Shown: positions 42,830 to 50,701 of the stretch, piece by piece
How the letters are laid out: each line of letters opens with the position of its first letter
Position numbering within the stretch: the first letter of the stretch is position 1
Assembly (NCBI RefSeq): GCF_020873875.1
Contig: NZ_JAHWGU010000006.1
Span: 248,001 to 312,000 of the forward strand
Direction of reading: 5' to 3'
Source: Actinoplanes sp. DH11
GTDB lineage: Bacteria > Actinomycetota > Actinomycetes > Mycobacteriales > Micromonosporaceae
DNA: 64,000 nucleotides
Notes under the pieces: generated by a model
What the model was told of the DNA's origin: nothing
The model's database searches: none
What the model saw: only the letters and a program-made list of their open reading frames with translations
Position numbers and translations under genes: made by a program

Positions 42830-44178
42830 CCCCGGCCGCCTCGCCGCTCGGCGCCACACCCGGCGCCGAGCGCTCGGCCGACCCGTACCTGCCCGCGCAC
42901 GGCAACGGCGGGTACCGGGTCGTGCACTACGACCTGGAGCTCGACTACCGGGTGGCATCCAACCGGCTCGCCGGCAAGGCGGTGATCACGGCGCGGGCGG
43001 TGCAGCCGCTGTCCCGGTTCACCCTCGACCTCGGCCGGTTCCGGGTGCAGGACGTCCGGGTCGACGGCCGGCCCGCGAAGTTCGACCACCGGCCGCACAA
43101 GCTGCGGATCAGGCCGGAGAGACCGATCGGGTACGGCGCCATCTTCACCGTCGAGATCCGGTACGGCGGCAAGCCGATGCCGATCCCCGGCCGTTGGGGT
43201 GACATCGGCTGGGACGAGCTGACCGACGGCGCCCTGGTGGCGAGCCAGCCCAACGGCGCGCCGTCCTGGTTCCCGTGCAACGACCGCCCCGACGACAAGG
43301 CCACCTTCCTGGTGTCGCTGACGGCCGCCGCCCAGTACACGGCGGTGGTCACCGGCGACCTCGTCGGCCGGCGCCGGGGTGCCGGCGTCACCACCTGGGT
43401 GTACGAGCGGACCGAACCGACCTCGCCCTACCTGATGAGTGTCCAGGTCGGACGGTACGACCTGATCCCGCTGGCCACCGGCCGGGTCGTCCAGCGGGCC
43501 GCGGTGCCGCCCCGGCTGCGCACCACGTTCCGGCACGACTTCGGGCGGCACGGCGACATCATGATCGCTCTGGAGCGGATGCTGGGCCCGTACCCGTTCC
43601 GGGAGTATGTCGTGGTCGTCGCGGACGACGACCTGGACGACCCGATCGAGGCGCAGGGGATGGCCGTCTTCGGGCGCAATCACGTCGACGGGCGGCGCAC
43701 CCACGAACGGCTGGCCGTGCACGAACTCGCCCACCAGTGGTTCGGCAACAGCCTCACGGTCGCCGACTGGAGTCACATCTGGCTCAACGAGGGCTTCGCC
43801 ACGTACGCCGAATGGCTCTGGTCCGCCGTCTCCGGCGACGCGCCCGCGGACGCCCACGCCGCCCGGTGGCACGCCTGGGTCGCGGCCCATCCGGCCCGCA
43901 TCACCGTCGCCGACCCGGGCGTGGACGCGATGTTCGACCCGGTGGTCTACAAGCGCGGCGCGCTGACCCTGCACGCCCTGCGCGCCCGGATCGGCGAGGC
44001 GGCGTTCTTCGCGCTGCTGCGCTCCTGGGTGGCCGAGCACCGGCACGCCACCGTGACGACCGCCCAGTTCCGCGAGCACGCCGCCCGCTTCTCCGCGCGC
44101 CCTCTGGACGACCTGTTCGACGCCTGGCTCGACCACCCGACCTTGCCCCCGCTGCCCCGGATCGGTTCGCCGGGGTAG
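42826..44178 (+). CDS. M1-family zinc metallopeptidase coupled to the Pls-type synthetase
   Basis: A 450-residue peptidase of the M1 aminopeptidase family (gluzincin). N-terminal beta domain begins HYDLELDYRVASNRL; the substrate loop reads EAQGMAVFGRN instead of the classical GAMEN; zinc site HELAHQWF (His299, Glu, His303) with NEGFATYAEW supplying the third ligand. Shorter than full M1 aminopeptidases (~850 aa): the C-terminal superhelix is reduced to ~120 residues. No clear signal peptide. GTG overlaps the synthetase stop (GTGA). In epsilon-poly-lysine producers a zinc aminopeptidase-type enzyme degrades the polymer, so product hydrolysis, trimming or self-protection is the likely role (inference). 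Confidence 0.88.
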   Translation: MTPAASPLGATPGAERSADPYLPAHGNGGYRVVHYDLELDYRVASNRLAGKAVITARAVQPLSRFTLDLGRFRVQDVRVDGRPAKFDHRPHKLRIRPERPIGYGAIFTVEIRYGGKPMPIPGRWGDIGWDELTDGALVASQPNGAPSWFPCNDRPDDKATFLVSLTAAAQYTAVVTGDLVGRRRGAGVTTWVYERTEPTSPYLMSVQVGRYDLIPLATGRVVQRAAVPPRLRTTFRHDFGRHGDIMIALERMLGPYPFREYVVVVADDDLDDPIEAQGMAVFGRNHVDGRRTHERLAVHELAHQWFGNSLTVADWSHIWLNEGFATYAEWLWSAVSGDAPADAHAARWHAWVAAHPARITVADPGVDAMFDPVVYKRGALTLHALRARIGEAAFFALLRSWVAEHRHATVTTAQFREHAARFSARPLDDLFDAWLDHPTLPPLPRIGSPG

Positions 44179-44299
44179 CGGCGCGCCATCTGGCAGTCGA
44201 TCAGGGCGACGGCGTACGCCAGGTCATGCTGACCCAGCAGCATGGCCGCCTGCGGATTCTGCCCCGGGTGGCGCCGGCCGCGCCGTCCCAGGCGGGCGA

Positions 44300-44378
44300 G
44301 ATGTTGATCTGCTAGCGATGCAAAATCGCGGTCATAGCCCCATGATCACAGCGATTTCGTATCGCCAGCAGATCAACA
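44300..44378. repeat. ~80 bp dispersed palindromic repeat, copy B (reverse orientation to A)
   Basis: Begins GATGTTGATCTGCTAGCGAT, ends with CGCCAGCAGATCAACA; inner AAATCGC/GCGATTT pair and core reading GACCCCATGATCA-like in this strand. Lies in the 214 bp gap between the convergent peptidase and GH81 genes. The preceding ~120 bp (44179-44299) hold nothing recognisable. Confidence 0.85.
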
Positions 44379-44392
44379 ACGTTGCGCGTTGA

Positions 44393-47300
44393 TCAGAGCG
44401 GCAACCACAGCGACAGGACGTTCGGCGGCTCCCACCCGGCGAGCGACGTGTGCGCCTGGCGGCACTGGTACCGCTTGCCGTCGTAGGTGACGATCGCCCC
44501 GGCCGCGTAGCTCGTGCCCGCCGCCCACGTGCTCCCGGCCGGCGGTGTGGTGGCCGACGGCGTGGCGGTCGGCGGTGCCGTGGTGGTCGGCGGTGCGGTC
44601 GTGGCCGGCGGCGACGTGGTGGTGCCGCAGGCGCCGTACACCTTGAACTCGAAGAGCGAGTAACCGTAGGCCGTGCCCCGCGTCGTGCCGTTCATCCGGA
44701 CGTAGCGGGCGTTGCCGGACAGCGTCACCGTGTCGGTGCCGCCGTCGCCACCGGTCACCGTCGCGGCGGTGGTCCAGGTGGTGCCGTTCGCCGAGGTCTG
44801 GATCGTGTACGCCTGCCCGAACGCCGCCTCCCAGACCAGTTCCGCCCGGGTCAGGGCCTGGTTGGAACCGAGGTCGACCTGCAGCCACTGCGGGTCGGCG
44901 AAGGCACTCGACCAGCGGGTGGTGGCGTTGCCGTCGACGGCGAGGTTCGCCGGGTAGCCGGCCTCCACCGACGACGCCGTGGCGGTCCGGCCCTGCGACA
45001 GCAGCGGCCCGGTCGTGCAGGTCGACGGCGGCGGTGTGGTGGTGGGCGGCGGACTGACGACCCCGCCACCGTTCGCGTTGCCGCCGCTCCAGGTCAGACC
45101 GCCGACGGTGGCCGTCTTGCCGGGGGCCACGCTCATCGTCCGGCCGTCGGAGAACGCCACGGTCAGGGTGCTGTTGGTGATGTTCGAGGCGACGTACGTC
45201 CGGACGCCGTTCTTGGTGAACACCTTGGCCAGCGGGTGGTTCGCCGTGACCGTCCTGTCGACCAGGCCCAGGGCCGCGAGGTTGCGGATCCAGTGGAAGG
45301 TGTGCGCCTTGCTCTCACCCTCCTCGGCGGTGTAGTTGCCGCCACTGGCGCGGAACTTCGCCAGCGCCGCGTCCGGGTCGCCGAGGGCCAGGAACTGCCA
45401 GTGCATGTCGCGCCACTGCTGTGGTTCGCCGCCGTTGTTGCGGACCAGTTCGGCGTACGTGTTCCGCACCGACTCCGGGTAATCGCCCAGGTAGAGCTGG
45501 CCGCCCGTCATCGGCAGCATGTTGATGCCGACGATCAGCGCGTGCTCGCCGGAGAACCAGGTGGCGTACGCGCCACCGGAACCCCACACGATGGCGGCGT
45601 AGTTGTGGCCCCACTGCGACGGGAAGTTCTCGCCGGTGACGTCGAACCAGTACTCGTTGATCGCCGCGGACTGCGTGGTGTGCAGCCAGATGCCGGCGTC
45701 GCGGACGGTGGTGTTGCCGGTGGCCTGACCCCACTGGATGAGCGCGTTGGAGAAGTTCTGCCCCTCCGACGACGACTCCTGGTTGTTGCCCGCGCCGAAC
45801 GCGCCGTGCCCGGACGCCCAGTCGTGGCCGGCGTAGATGTCGAAGTCGCGCAGGTACGGGAACCGGGTGTCGTTGCGGTCGTAGTTGTTGGCGTCCCGGA
45901 TCAGCAGGTCCACCATGCCGCCGTACTGGCCGGTCGACGCCCAGTTCGGGTCGAACTTGGCGAGCGTCGCGGCCGCCGCCACGTAGTAGCCGTAGTGGAA
46001 GTGGTGGTCGTTGAGGTCCTCGTCGGACGCGTACGACGCCGGGTAGCCGATCAGGGTTCCCCAGTTCTTGTCGTAGTAGAAGACCCGCGCCGTCTTGCCG
46101 GCGGACGCGGTGAACCAGTCGGTGATCCGGGTCTTGATGACGCTCAGCGCCCGGTCCCGGACCGCGGTCAGGTTCAGCTGGTCGGCGATCTCCGCGATCC
46201 GGGCGGCCCGGCCGAGGCCCTTGCCCGTCCAGTACGTGTCGTCACCGCGGAAGTCGGCCGGGTTGTTCAGTTCGGCGTTGAGGTAGTTGGTGATCGTGGT
46301 GAGGTCGCCGCCGCTGCTGTCCGCGACCGCCGGGATCTCCGGCAGCACGCCGGTGTACTTCATCGTCGTCTGGAACTGCGTCCCGGTCACGATCCGCATC
46401 CGGCCGCGCGGCGAGATGTAGGTCTGCGGCGACGGGGTGGAGCCGGTCAGGTAGCGCCACTGGTGCGGGTAGAGGCCGATGACCGTACCCGTGCCGGTGC
46501 CCTCGCGGGCCGTGGTGGTGAAGCCGTACGTGGTGCTGACCGTGCCGGTGGCCTGCTGATACGAGTACGAGACCCGGGTGCCGGTGACGTGGTTGTGGGC
46601 GTACTGGTTCCACGAGTCGGCGAGCGCCATCTTGTCGGCGGTGCTGGTGGCCGACGTGGTCGGCAGCACGGCGACGGTGAAGTAACCCTTGCCCGCCAGG
46701 TTCGACCGGAACGTGGTGCCGCTCGCACTCCACGTCGCACCGGCCGGCGCCCACGCCACGTAGTCCTGGCCGGCGATCGAGAAGCCGACCCGGTTGCCGG
46801 TGTTCGACCAGACGGTCGGCGGGCCGGTCACCGTGAGCAGCGCGTCGCCGCCGGTCACCTGGTAGTAGCTGAGCGGCAGACCGTGCCCGATGGTGGCCTT
46901 CAGGGTGCGGGCGCCGTCGCTCCACGAGGGCGTGACGGTCCAGTCGGTCCAGTTGTCGACGAGCGCCTTGGGCGCGTTCAGGCCGGCGACACCGGCAACC
47001 ACCTTCTGGGCGTACGGGAAGTGGTACTCACCCAGGCCGGTGGGGCTGCCGCTGATCGCGGGCGTCTGCTCGTAGGAGAGGCCGAGACCGCTCGCCACCG
47101 GCTTGTACGCGACCGGATGCGCGTACAGCGGCTGCGAGAAGTTGCATTCGTCGCCCTTCTTGAACAGCAGCGACGACCACCAGTCGTTCGTCGGCACGGC
47201 ACCCTTGGGCGCGTTGGCGGTGACGTTCTCACGGGGGTTCGTCGACACCGACCCGCAGCCCGACGGCAGTTTGGCGCCGGCCGGAAGGGTCTCGGTGTAG

Positions 47301-47440
47301 CTGCCGGCGCCGACCGGGGCAGCGCTGGCACTGCCGGCGAACGCGACGGCGAGAATGCCCGAGCCGACCGCGACCGCGGTGGCGGCGGCCAGGCCGGCCA
47401 GCCGGGTGCGCCGGCGGGGGACAGGTGTCGGTGCATCCAT
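44393..47440 (-). CDS. secreted GH81 endo-beta-1,3-glucanase with discoidin (CBM32-like) and CBM5/12 modules
   Basis: A 1015-residue exported laminarinase-type enzyme. Signal peptide with RRRTRLAGLAAATAVAVGSG and cleavage near SASA-AP (~residue 41). GH81 domain (~50-750): PTNDWWSSLLF, DEDLNDHHFHYGYYVAAAA (catalytic Asp region), FGAGNNQESSSEGQNFSNAL (catalytic Glu region), and EYWFDVTGENFPSQWGHNYA. A Pro/Thr linker leads to an F5/8-type C domain (ATASSVEAGYPANLAVDGNA ... ARYVRMNGT) and, after another Thr/Pro linker, a chitin-binding CBM5/12 (WAAGTSYAAGAIVTYDGKRY). Targets beta-1,3-glucan, for example fungal walls or callose. GGAGG 9 nt before ATG. Operator-like palindrome in the promoter. Confidence 0.92.
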   Translation of the reverse strand: MDAPTPVPRRRTRLAGLAAATAVAVGSGILAVAFAGSASAAPVGAGSYTETLPAGAKLPSGCGSVSTNPRENVTANAPKGAVPTNDWWSSLLFKKGDECNFSQPLYAHPVAYKPVASGLGLSYEQTPAISGSPTGLGEYHFPYAQKVVAGVAGLNAPKALVDNWTDWTVTPSWSDGARTLKATIGHGLPLSYYQVTGGDALLTVTGPPTVWSNTGNRVGFSIAGQDYVAWAPAGATWSASGTTFRSNLAGKGYFTVAVLPTTSATSTADKMALADSWNQYAHNHVTGTRVSYSYQQATGTVSTTYGFTTTAREGTGTGTVIGLYPHQWRYLTGSTPSPQTYISPRGRMRIVTGTQFQTTMKYTGVLPEIPAVADSSGGDLTTITNYLNAELNNPADFRGDDTYWTGKGLGRAARIAEIADQLNLTAVRDRALSVIKTRITDWFTASAGKTARVFYYDKNWGTLIGYPASYASDEDLNDHHFHYGYYVAAAATLAKFDPNWASTGQYGGMVDLLIRDANNYDRNDTRFPYLRDFDIYAGHDWASGHGAFGAGNNQESSSEGQNFSNALIQWGQATGNTTVRDAGIWLHTTQSAAINEYWFDVTGENFPSQWGHNYAAIVWGSGGAYATWFSGEHALIVGINMLPMTGGQLYLGDYPESVRNTYAELVRNNGGEPQQWRDMHWQFLALGDPDAALAKFRASGGNYTAEEGESKAHTFHWIRNLAALGLVDRTVTANHPLAKVFTKNGVRTYVASNITNSTLTVAFSDGRTMSVAPGKTATVGGLTWSGGNANGGGVVSPPPTTTPPPSTCTTGPLLSQGRTATASSVEAGYPANLAVDGNATTRWSSAFADPQWLQVDLGSNQALTRAELVWEAAFGQAYTIQTSANGTTWTTAATVTGGDGGTDTVTLSGNARYVRMNGTTRGTAYGYSLFEFKVYGACGTTTSPPATTAPPTTTAPPTATPSATTPPAGSTWAAGTSYAAGAIVTYDGKRYQCRQAHTSLAGWEPPNVLSLWLPL

Positions 47441-47473
47441 GGACAACGCCTCCGGGGGATCTTTCGGGGATTG

Positions 47474-47525
47474 TGAGAGCGCTCTCTCGTTCGAGACGGT
47501 AGCCGTAGCCAGGCAGGACGGTCAA
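47474..47525 (-). promoter_or_regulatory. GH81 promoter with LacI-type palindrome
   Basis: On the minus strand TTGACC (47525-47520) and TACCGT (47501-47496) are 18 bp apart. Downstream, overlapping the expected start site, is the perfect palindrome GAGAGCGCTCTC (47475-47486), a variant of the LacI/CebR-type GAGCGCTC core also found before the xylanase. GTCAAT (47521-47526) and ATTGAC (47538-47543) form a further inverted repeat around the -35. Confidence 0.6.
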
Positions 47526-47559
47526 TGTTTCCAACTGATTGACAATGTGTCACCGCCGG

Positions 47560-47700
47560 TTCCGCGCGGCCCCTCCGTGACGCCGTCGTGTCTGCCTTGG
47601 CTCCGCGCGCCCTTCCGTCCTCCGTTCCCTTCCGCCCCGCGCACCCCTTTCGCCCCGTGCACCCCTCCACCCCGCGTGGTCTGCCGCTTCTCTGCGTAGT
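47560..47700. other. pyrimidine-rich non-coding stretch between GH81 and ArsR
   Basis: Strongly C/T-biased plus strand with short imperfect repeats (CGCCCCGYGCACCCC twice, TTCCGTCCTCCG-like units). No coding signal or RNA gene recognised. Confidence 0.4.
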
Positions 47701-47719
47701 GACAGTTGGCAAAGACTTG

Positions 47720-47748
47720 CTTGTACAAGTACCTGTTTGTGATATGTT
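47720..47748 (+). promoter_or_regulatory. ArsR promoter/operator
   Basis: The palindrome CTTGTACAAG (47720-47729) contains a -35-like TTGTAC; TATGTT (47743-47748) follows after 16 bp and ends 6 nt before the GTG, giving a leaderless promoter whose -35 overlaps the probable ArsR autorepression site. Confidence 0.55.
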
Positions 47749-47754
47749 GACGAG

Positions 47755-48084
47755 GTGTCCGCTACTGATCTCGACGCTGCGTTCGCGGCCCTCGGCGACC
47801 CCGTTCGCCGCGCGCTGGTGAGCCGCCTCGCCCGTGGTGACGCCACGGTGGGGGAGCTGGCGGCGCCGTTCGACCTCACCCAGCAGGCGATCTCGCATCA
47901 CGTCGGGGTGCTGCGCCGGTGCGGCCTGGTCGAGCAGCGCCGCGACGGCACCCGGCGGCCGTGCCGGCTGCGCACCGACCGGCTCGGCCTGCTGGCCGGC
48001 TGGATCGATGAGCAACGCCGGACCTGGGACGACCGGCTCGACGCCCTCGAGCAGCACTTGGCCGACGGACCGGCGGCGCCATGA
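47755..48084 (+). CDS. ArsR/SmtB-type transcriptional regulator
   Basis: A 109-residue winged-helix regulator: FAALGDPVRRALVSRLARGD, VGELAAPFDLTQQAISHHVG and VLRRCGLVEQRRDGTRRPCR. No metal-site cysteine pair (only single Cys residues), so it is of the metal-independent type usually adjacent to an AHSA1/SRPBCC gene; such a gene does follow, but 306 bp of tandem repeats separate them. Leaderless GTG start. Probable autorepressor and regulator of the SRPBCC gene. Confidence 0.88.
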   Translation: MSATDLDAAFAALGDPVRRALVSRLARGDATVGELAAPFDLTQQAISHHVGVLRRCGLVEQRRDGTRRPCRLRTDRLGLLAGWIDEQRRTWDDRLDALEQHLADGPAAP

Positions 48085-48115
48085 GCCGGGCCGGGCGGGT
48101 ACTACCCAAATCCAG

Positions 48116-48336
48116 CTGTCACCCATGGTCGTCCCAACCGCTTCACGGCAGCCCTCAGCGACAGCCGCCCCACTCGGCTGTCACCCATGGTCGTCCCAAC
48201 CGCTTCACGACAGCCCTCAGCGACAGCTGCCCCACTCGGCTGTCACCCATGGTCGTCCCAACCGCTTCACGACAGCCCTCAGCGACAGCCGCCCCACTCG
48301 GCTGTCACCCACGGTCGTCCCAACCGCTTCACGACA
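48116..48336. repeat. 62 bp tandem repeat, ~3.6 copies, between ArsR and SRPBCC genes
   Basis: Units start at 48116, 48178, 48240 and 48302 (last partial), each containing CTGTCACCCAYGGTCGTCCC and AACCGCTTCACGRCA. The unit junction GACAGCCG...CGGCTGTC forms an 8 bp hairpin with a 7 nt loop. The period is not a multiple of 3, so all frames are used and the array is non-coding. It is flanked by copies of TGAGCCGGGCCGGGYGGGT at about 48082 and 48364. Confidence 0.92.
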
Positions 48337-48390
48337 CTCTTGCCAATGGGCCGGGCGGCGCGGTGAGCCGGGCCGGGTGGGTTCTTGCTG

Positions 48391-48840
48391 ATGGGCGGTG
48401 GCGCGGTGAGCGGGGCTGAAATGCACGGCGATGTGCTGATCGCCAGGCGGCATGTGGCTACCGGGCCGGGCCGGGTCTGGGCCGCGTTCGTGTCGCCGGC
48501 AGGGATCGCCGCGTTCTGGGGCGGTTCGCACGCGACAGTCCCGGCCGGGTCGGTCGTGGTGGAGTTGCGGCCGGGCGGGGAGTTCGCGCTCGACACGCGG
48601 GCGGCGAGTGGGGTGACGCGGCGGCTGCGGTTCGTCTACGTCAGCATCGCGGAACCGCACGAGTTGGTCTTCGACGAACCGGCCACCGGGATCCGCACCA
48701 CCGTGACCATCGGGGCGGCGGCCGGTGGGGGCGCCGACGTCATGATCCATCAGTGTCGGCTGCCGGTCGAGCTTCGCACGCGGCAGGCCGCAGATGGGCT
48801 GGCGTCGATTCTGGACGCTCTGGCCGTACACCTCGAATGA
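48391..48840 (+). CDS. SRPBCC / AHSA1-like protein
   Basis: A 149-residue START-like (SRPBCC) protein of the AHSA1 branch, a hydrophobic-pocket fold. Motifs: VLIARRHVATGPGRVWAAFV, AAFWGGSHATVPAGSVVVEL, GGEFALDTRAASGVTRRLRF and YVSIAEPHELVFDEP. The N terminus is uncertain: ATG 48391, GTG 48406 and ATG 48421 are all in frame, and the upstream DNA is a series of partial duplications. Normally such genes overlap the preceding ArsR gene; here a repeat array intervenes. Its stop overlaps an ATGA start option of the SnoaL-like gene. Confidence 0.8.
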   Translation: MGGGAVSGAEMHGDVLIARRHVATGPGRVWAAFVSPAGIAAFWGGSHATVPAGSVVVELRPGGEFALDTRAASGVTRRLRFVYVSIAEPHELVFDEPATGIRTTVTIGAAAGGGADVMIHQCRLPVELRTRQAADGLASILDALAVHLE

Positions 48841-48857
48841 TCGGATGGAACGCCACC

Positions 48858-49214
48858 ATGGCAAAAATTGATCAGCGCGACCTGGTCGCGGAGTACTTCG
48901 AAGGCTTCCGAACCGGCGATCACGCCCGCATTCTGGCGACCCTTACCGACGATGTCGCCTGGATCATCCACGGCCACCGGACCACTCGCGGCCGGGACGA
49001 GTTCGACGGCGAGATCGAGAACCCGGCGTTCACCGGGCATCCCGAACTCGACGTCCAACGCGTCTTCGAGGACGGCCCGGTCGTCGTCACCACCGGCGAG
49101 GGGCGCGGCGCGACGGTCGAGCACGGCCCGTTCCGGTTCGTCTTCAGCGACATCTTCACGTTCCGCGCCGGACTCATCGCCCGCGTCGACTCCTACGTGG
49201 TCCCGCTGCGCTGA
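48858..49214 (+). CDS. SnoaL/NTF2-like protein
   Basis: A 118-residue cone-shaped NTF2-like protein (SnoaL branch). MAKIDQRDLVAEYFEGFRTG, LATLTDDVAWIIHGHRTTRG, RDEFDGEIENPAFTG and FVFSDIFTFRAGLIARVDSY match the family pattern of a small-molecule-binding isomerase/hydrolase or orphan. GGATGGA lies 8 nt before this ATG; ATG 48837, overlapping the previous stop, is the alternative. Likely cotranscribed with the SRPBCC gene. Catalytic activity unknown. Confidence 0.8.
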   Translation: MAKIDQRDLVAEYFEGFRTGDHARILATLTDDVAWIIHGHRTTRGRDEFDGEIENPAFTGHPELDVQRVFEDGPVVVTTGEGRGATVEHGPFRFVFSDIFTFRAGLIARVDSYVVPLR

Positions 49215-49418
49215 CTGCCCGCCGCCACTGGTCCGGTTCGGCTTTGTTGATTGCCCGCCGCGAGCGGTCCGGCAGCCCTGAGTGGCCGGCTCTCCTGAGC
49301 GGCCGGCTCTCCTGATCATCCACCGCGAGCGGCCCGGCGGCTCGGGTGGCTGATGTCGCCGGCGCGAGTGGTTCCGCCGGCCGGTGAAGCCGGCGCGGCT
49401 GGTTCGCGCCGCCCGGGA
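49215..49418. other. intergenic DNA with short imperfect direct repeats
   Basis: TGAGYGGCCGGCTCTCC occurs twice in succession (about 49279-49313), flanked by two related copies of CCGCGAGCGGYCCGGC. No ORF with family homology seen. Lies between convergent genes. Confidence 0.5.
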
Positions 49419-50312
49419 TCATCGATCCTGGCTGGACTCCGACTCCTGCGCCGCCGCCAGATCGGCCGCGTTATCCAGTGCGGCCGCCGCGCGCCGGCGC
49501 TGATCCTCGGTGAGTGCCACCTGCCCGGCCCGGTCCAACATGGCCGCCGCCGTCACCGGGTCGTGCAGTCCCAGCGCCAGCTCGGCCCGGTAGACGAGCG
49601 CCTCCACCAGTTCCACCGGGTCGTCGGCGGCGTCCGGGCGGCGCAGCGCGCTGTCGAGGATCCGGACAGCTTGCGACAGGTCGCCGCGCGAGTCCGCCTG
49701 CACTACCGCATTGCCCATGGCCTTGGCCAGCCGCCCGTCAACCGGCTCACCGGCCGGCTCGGCAGCGGGTCCGTCATGCGGCCGGGCGACCGGTTCGGCG
49801 GGCGGCTGGGCGACTGGTTCGGCGGGCGGCTGGGCGACTGGTTCGGCGGGCGGCTGGGCGACTGGTTCGGCGGACGGCTGGGCGACCGGCTCACCATCTG
49901 GCTCGGCAGTGGGTCCGGCGGCCGGGTTCTGCACGACTCGGATCCAGTTGCCACCCGGGTCGACGACGGTGAAACCGCCCAGACCGTCGTAGTTCTTGCG
50001 GGCGCGCGGGCGCGTCATGCGCGGGATCCCGGCGACCAGCACCTTGCCGTACGCGCTACGCATTCCCGCCGCGAACGCCTCGTGCAGGCCCTTGATGTCG
50101 GTGGTCAGCACCAGACAGGAACCGTAGGACTGCTCCGGCCGGAACTCCGGCATCTCGAAGAAGTGCAGGTTGAGATCCTCACGCTGCAGTGCTGCGGACG
50201 GGTTCGGTTTGCGCTGCTGATAGGTGGTCCGGAAACCGAGCACCTCGTAGAAGGCGATGATGTCGTCGATGGACGCGCAGGGGAGGAGCGGGATGGTCAC
50301 CTCGTTGGACAT
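49419..50312 (-). CDS. VOC-domain protein with octapeptide-repeat linker and helical C-terminal domain
   Basis: A 297-residue fusion. Residues ~1-125 form a VOC domain (IPLLPCASIDDIIAFYEVLG opens it; LGGFTVVDPGGNWIRVV closes it, the DPxGNWIRV motif of bleomycin-resistance-type proteins). Residues ~128-190 are a Pro/Ala/Glu linker made of the octapeptide EPVAQPPA, four near-perfect copies. The last ~105 residues are helical (DSRGDLSQAVRILDSALRRP, VEALVYRAELALGLHDPVTA), TPR-like. The linker length varies by whole units, so it may differ between strains. A large inverted repeat lies 43 bp upstream. Substrate or ligand unknown. Confidence 0.8.
   Translation of the reverse strand: MSNEVTIPLLPCASIDDIIAFYEVLGFRTTYQQRKPNPSAALQREDLNLHFFEMPEFRPEQSYGSCLVLTTDIKGLHEAFAAGMRSAYGKVLVAGIPRMTRPRARKNYDGLGGFTVVDPGGNWIRVVQNPAAGPTAEPDGEPVAQPSAEPVAQPPAEPVAQPPAEPVAQPPAEPVARPHDGPAAEPAGEPVDGRLAKAMGNAVVQADSRGDLSQAVRILDSALRRPDAADDPVELVEALVYRAELALGLHDPVTAAAMLDRAGQVALTEDQRRRAAAALDNAADLAAAQESESSQDR
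49788..49883 (-). repeat. 24 bp in-frame tandem repeat in the VOC gene
   Basis: Four units of 24 bp (TTCGGCGGGCGGCTGGGC core); the middle two are identical. Encodes the octapeptide linker EPVAQPPA. Confidence 0.93.
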
Positions 50313-50354
50313 GCGTTCTTCCTAGGCGCCGCAGGGGTGACGTCGCACATGGAA

Positions 50355-50391
50355 ATGACCGAACGGCGCCGTCGGCAGACCGTTCGGTCAT
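50355..50391. promoter_or_regulatory. operator-like inverted repeat upstream of the VOC fusion gene
   Basis: ATGACCGAACG (50355-50365) and its exact complement CGTTCGGTCAT (50381-50391), 15 bp apart. Lies 43 bp before the VOC gene start on the minus strand. Could bind a dimeric repressor not encoded nearby, or form a hairpin. Confidence 0.45.
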
Positions 50392-50510
50392 CCAGCTCGG
50401 ATCCGGGGTCTCAGGGCGCGTCCCGGTGGTTCCGTCGAGCAGTGAGCGTGGGGTTTTTCTGCCGTTTTGTACCGGTAGGTGAGTCGCCGTGCGGAGCCTG
50501 GCGCGGCGTT

Positions 50511-50588
50511 GTTGATCTGCAAGCGATGCGAAATCGCGGTGATGACCCCATGATCACCGCGATTTCGTAGCGCTAGCAGATCAACATC
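50511..50588. repeat. ~80 bp dispersed palindromic repeat, copy C
   Basis: Starts GTTGATCTGCAAGCGATGCG, ends with GCTAGCAGATCAACATC; inner AAATCGC/GCGATTT pair around TGATGACCCCATGATCA. Same orientation as copy B. Outer arms have several mismatches, unlike copy A. Confidence 0.85.
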
Positions 50589-50701
50589 CGACACGGACGA
50601 CGCGTACGGCGCCGGCGTAGCCGGAAAGGGCGAGACGGGTGATCAGCGGGCGCGATCGGCGGGTGGCGCGCCGCGCGTGCGGCGGTAGACGGAGTGTGGA
50701 T

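Noticed and set aside
40283..42958. 891-codon minus-strand open frame
   Set aside because: Shadow of the Pls-type synthetase.
48116..48336. Possible CRISPR array
   Set aside because: Units are contiguous 62 bp tandem copies with no unique spacers, and no cas genes are nearby.
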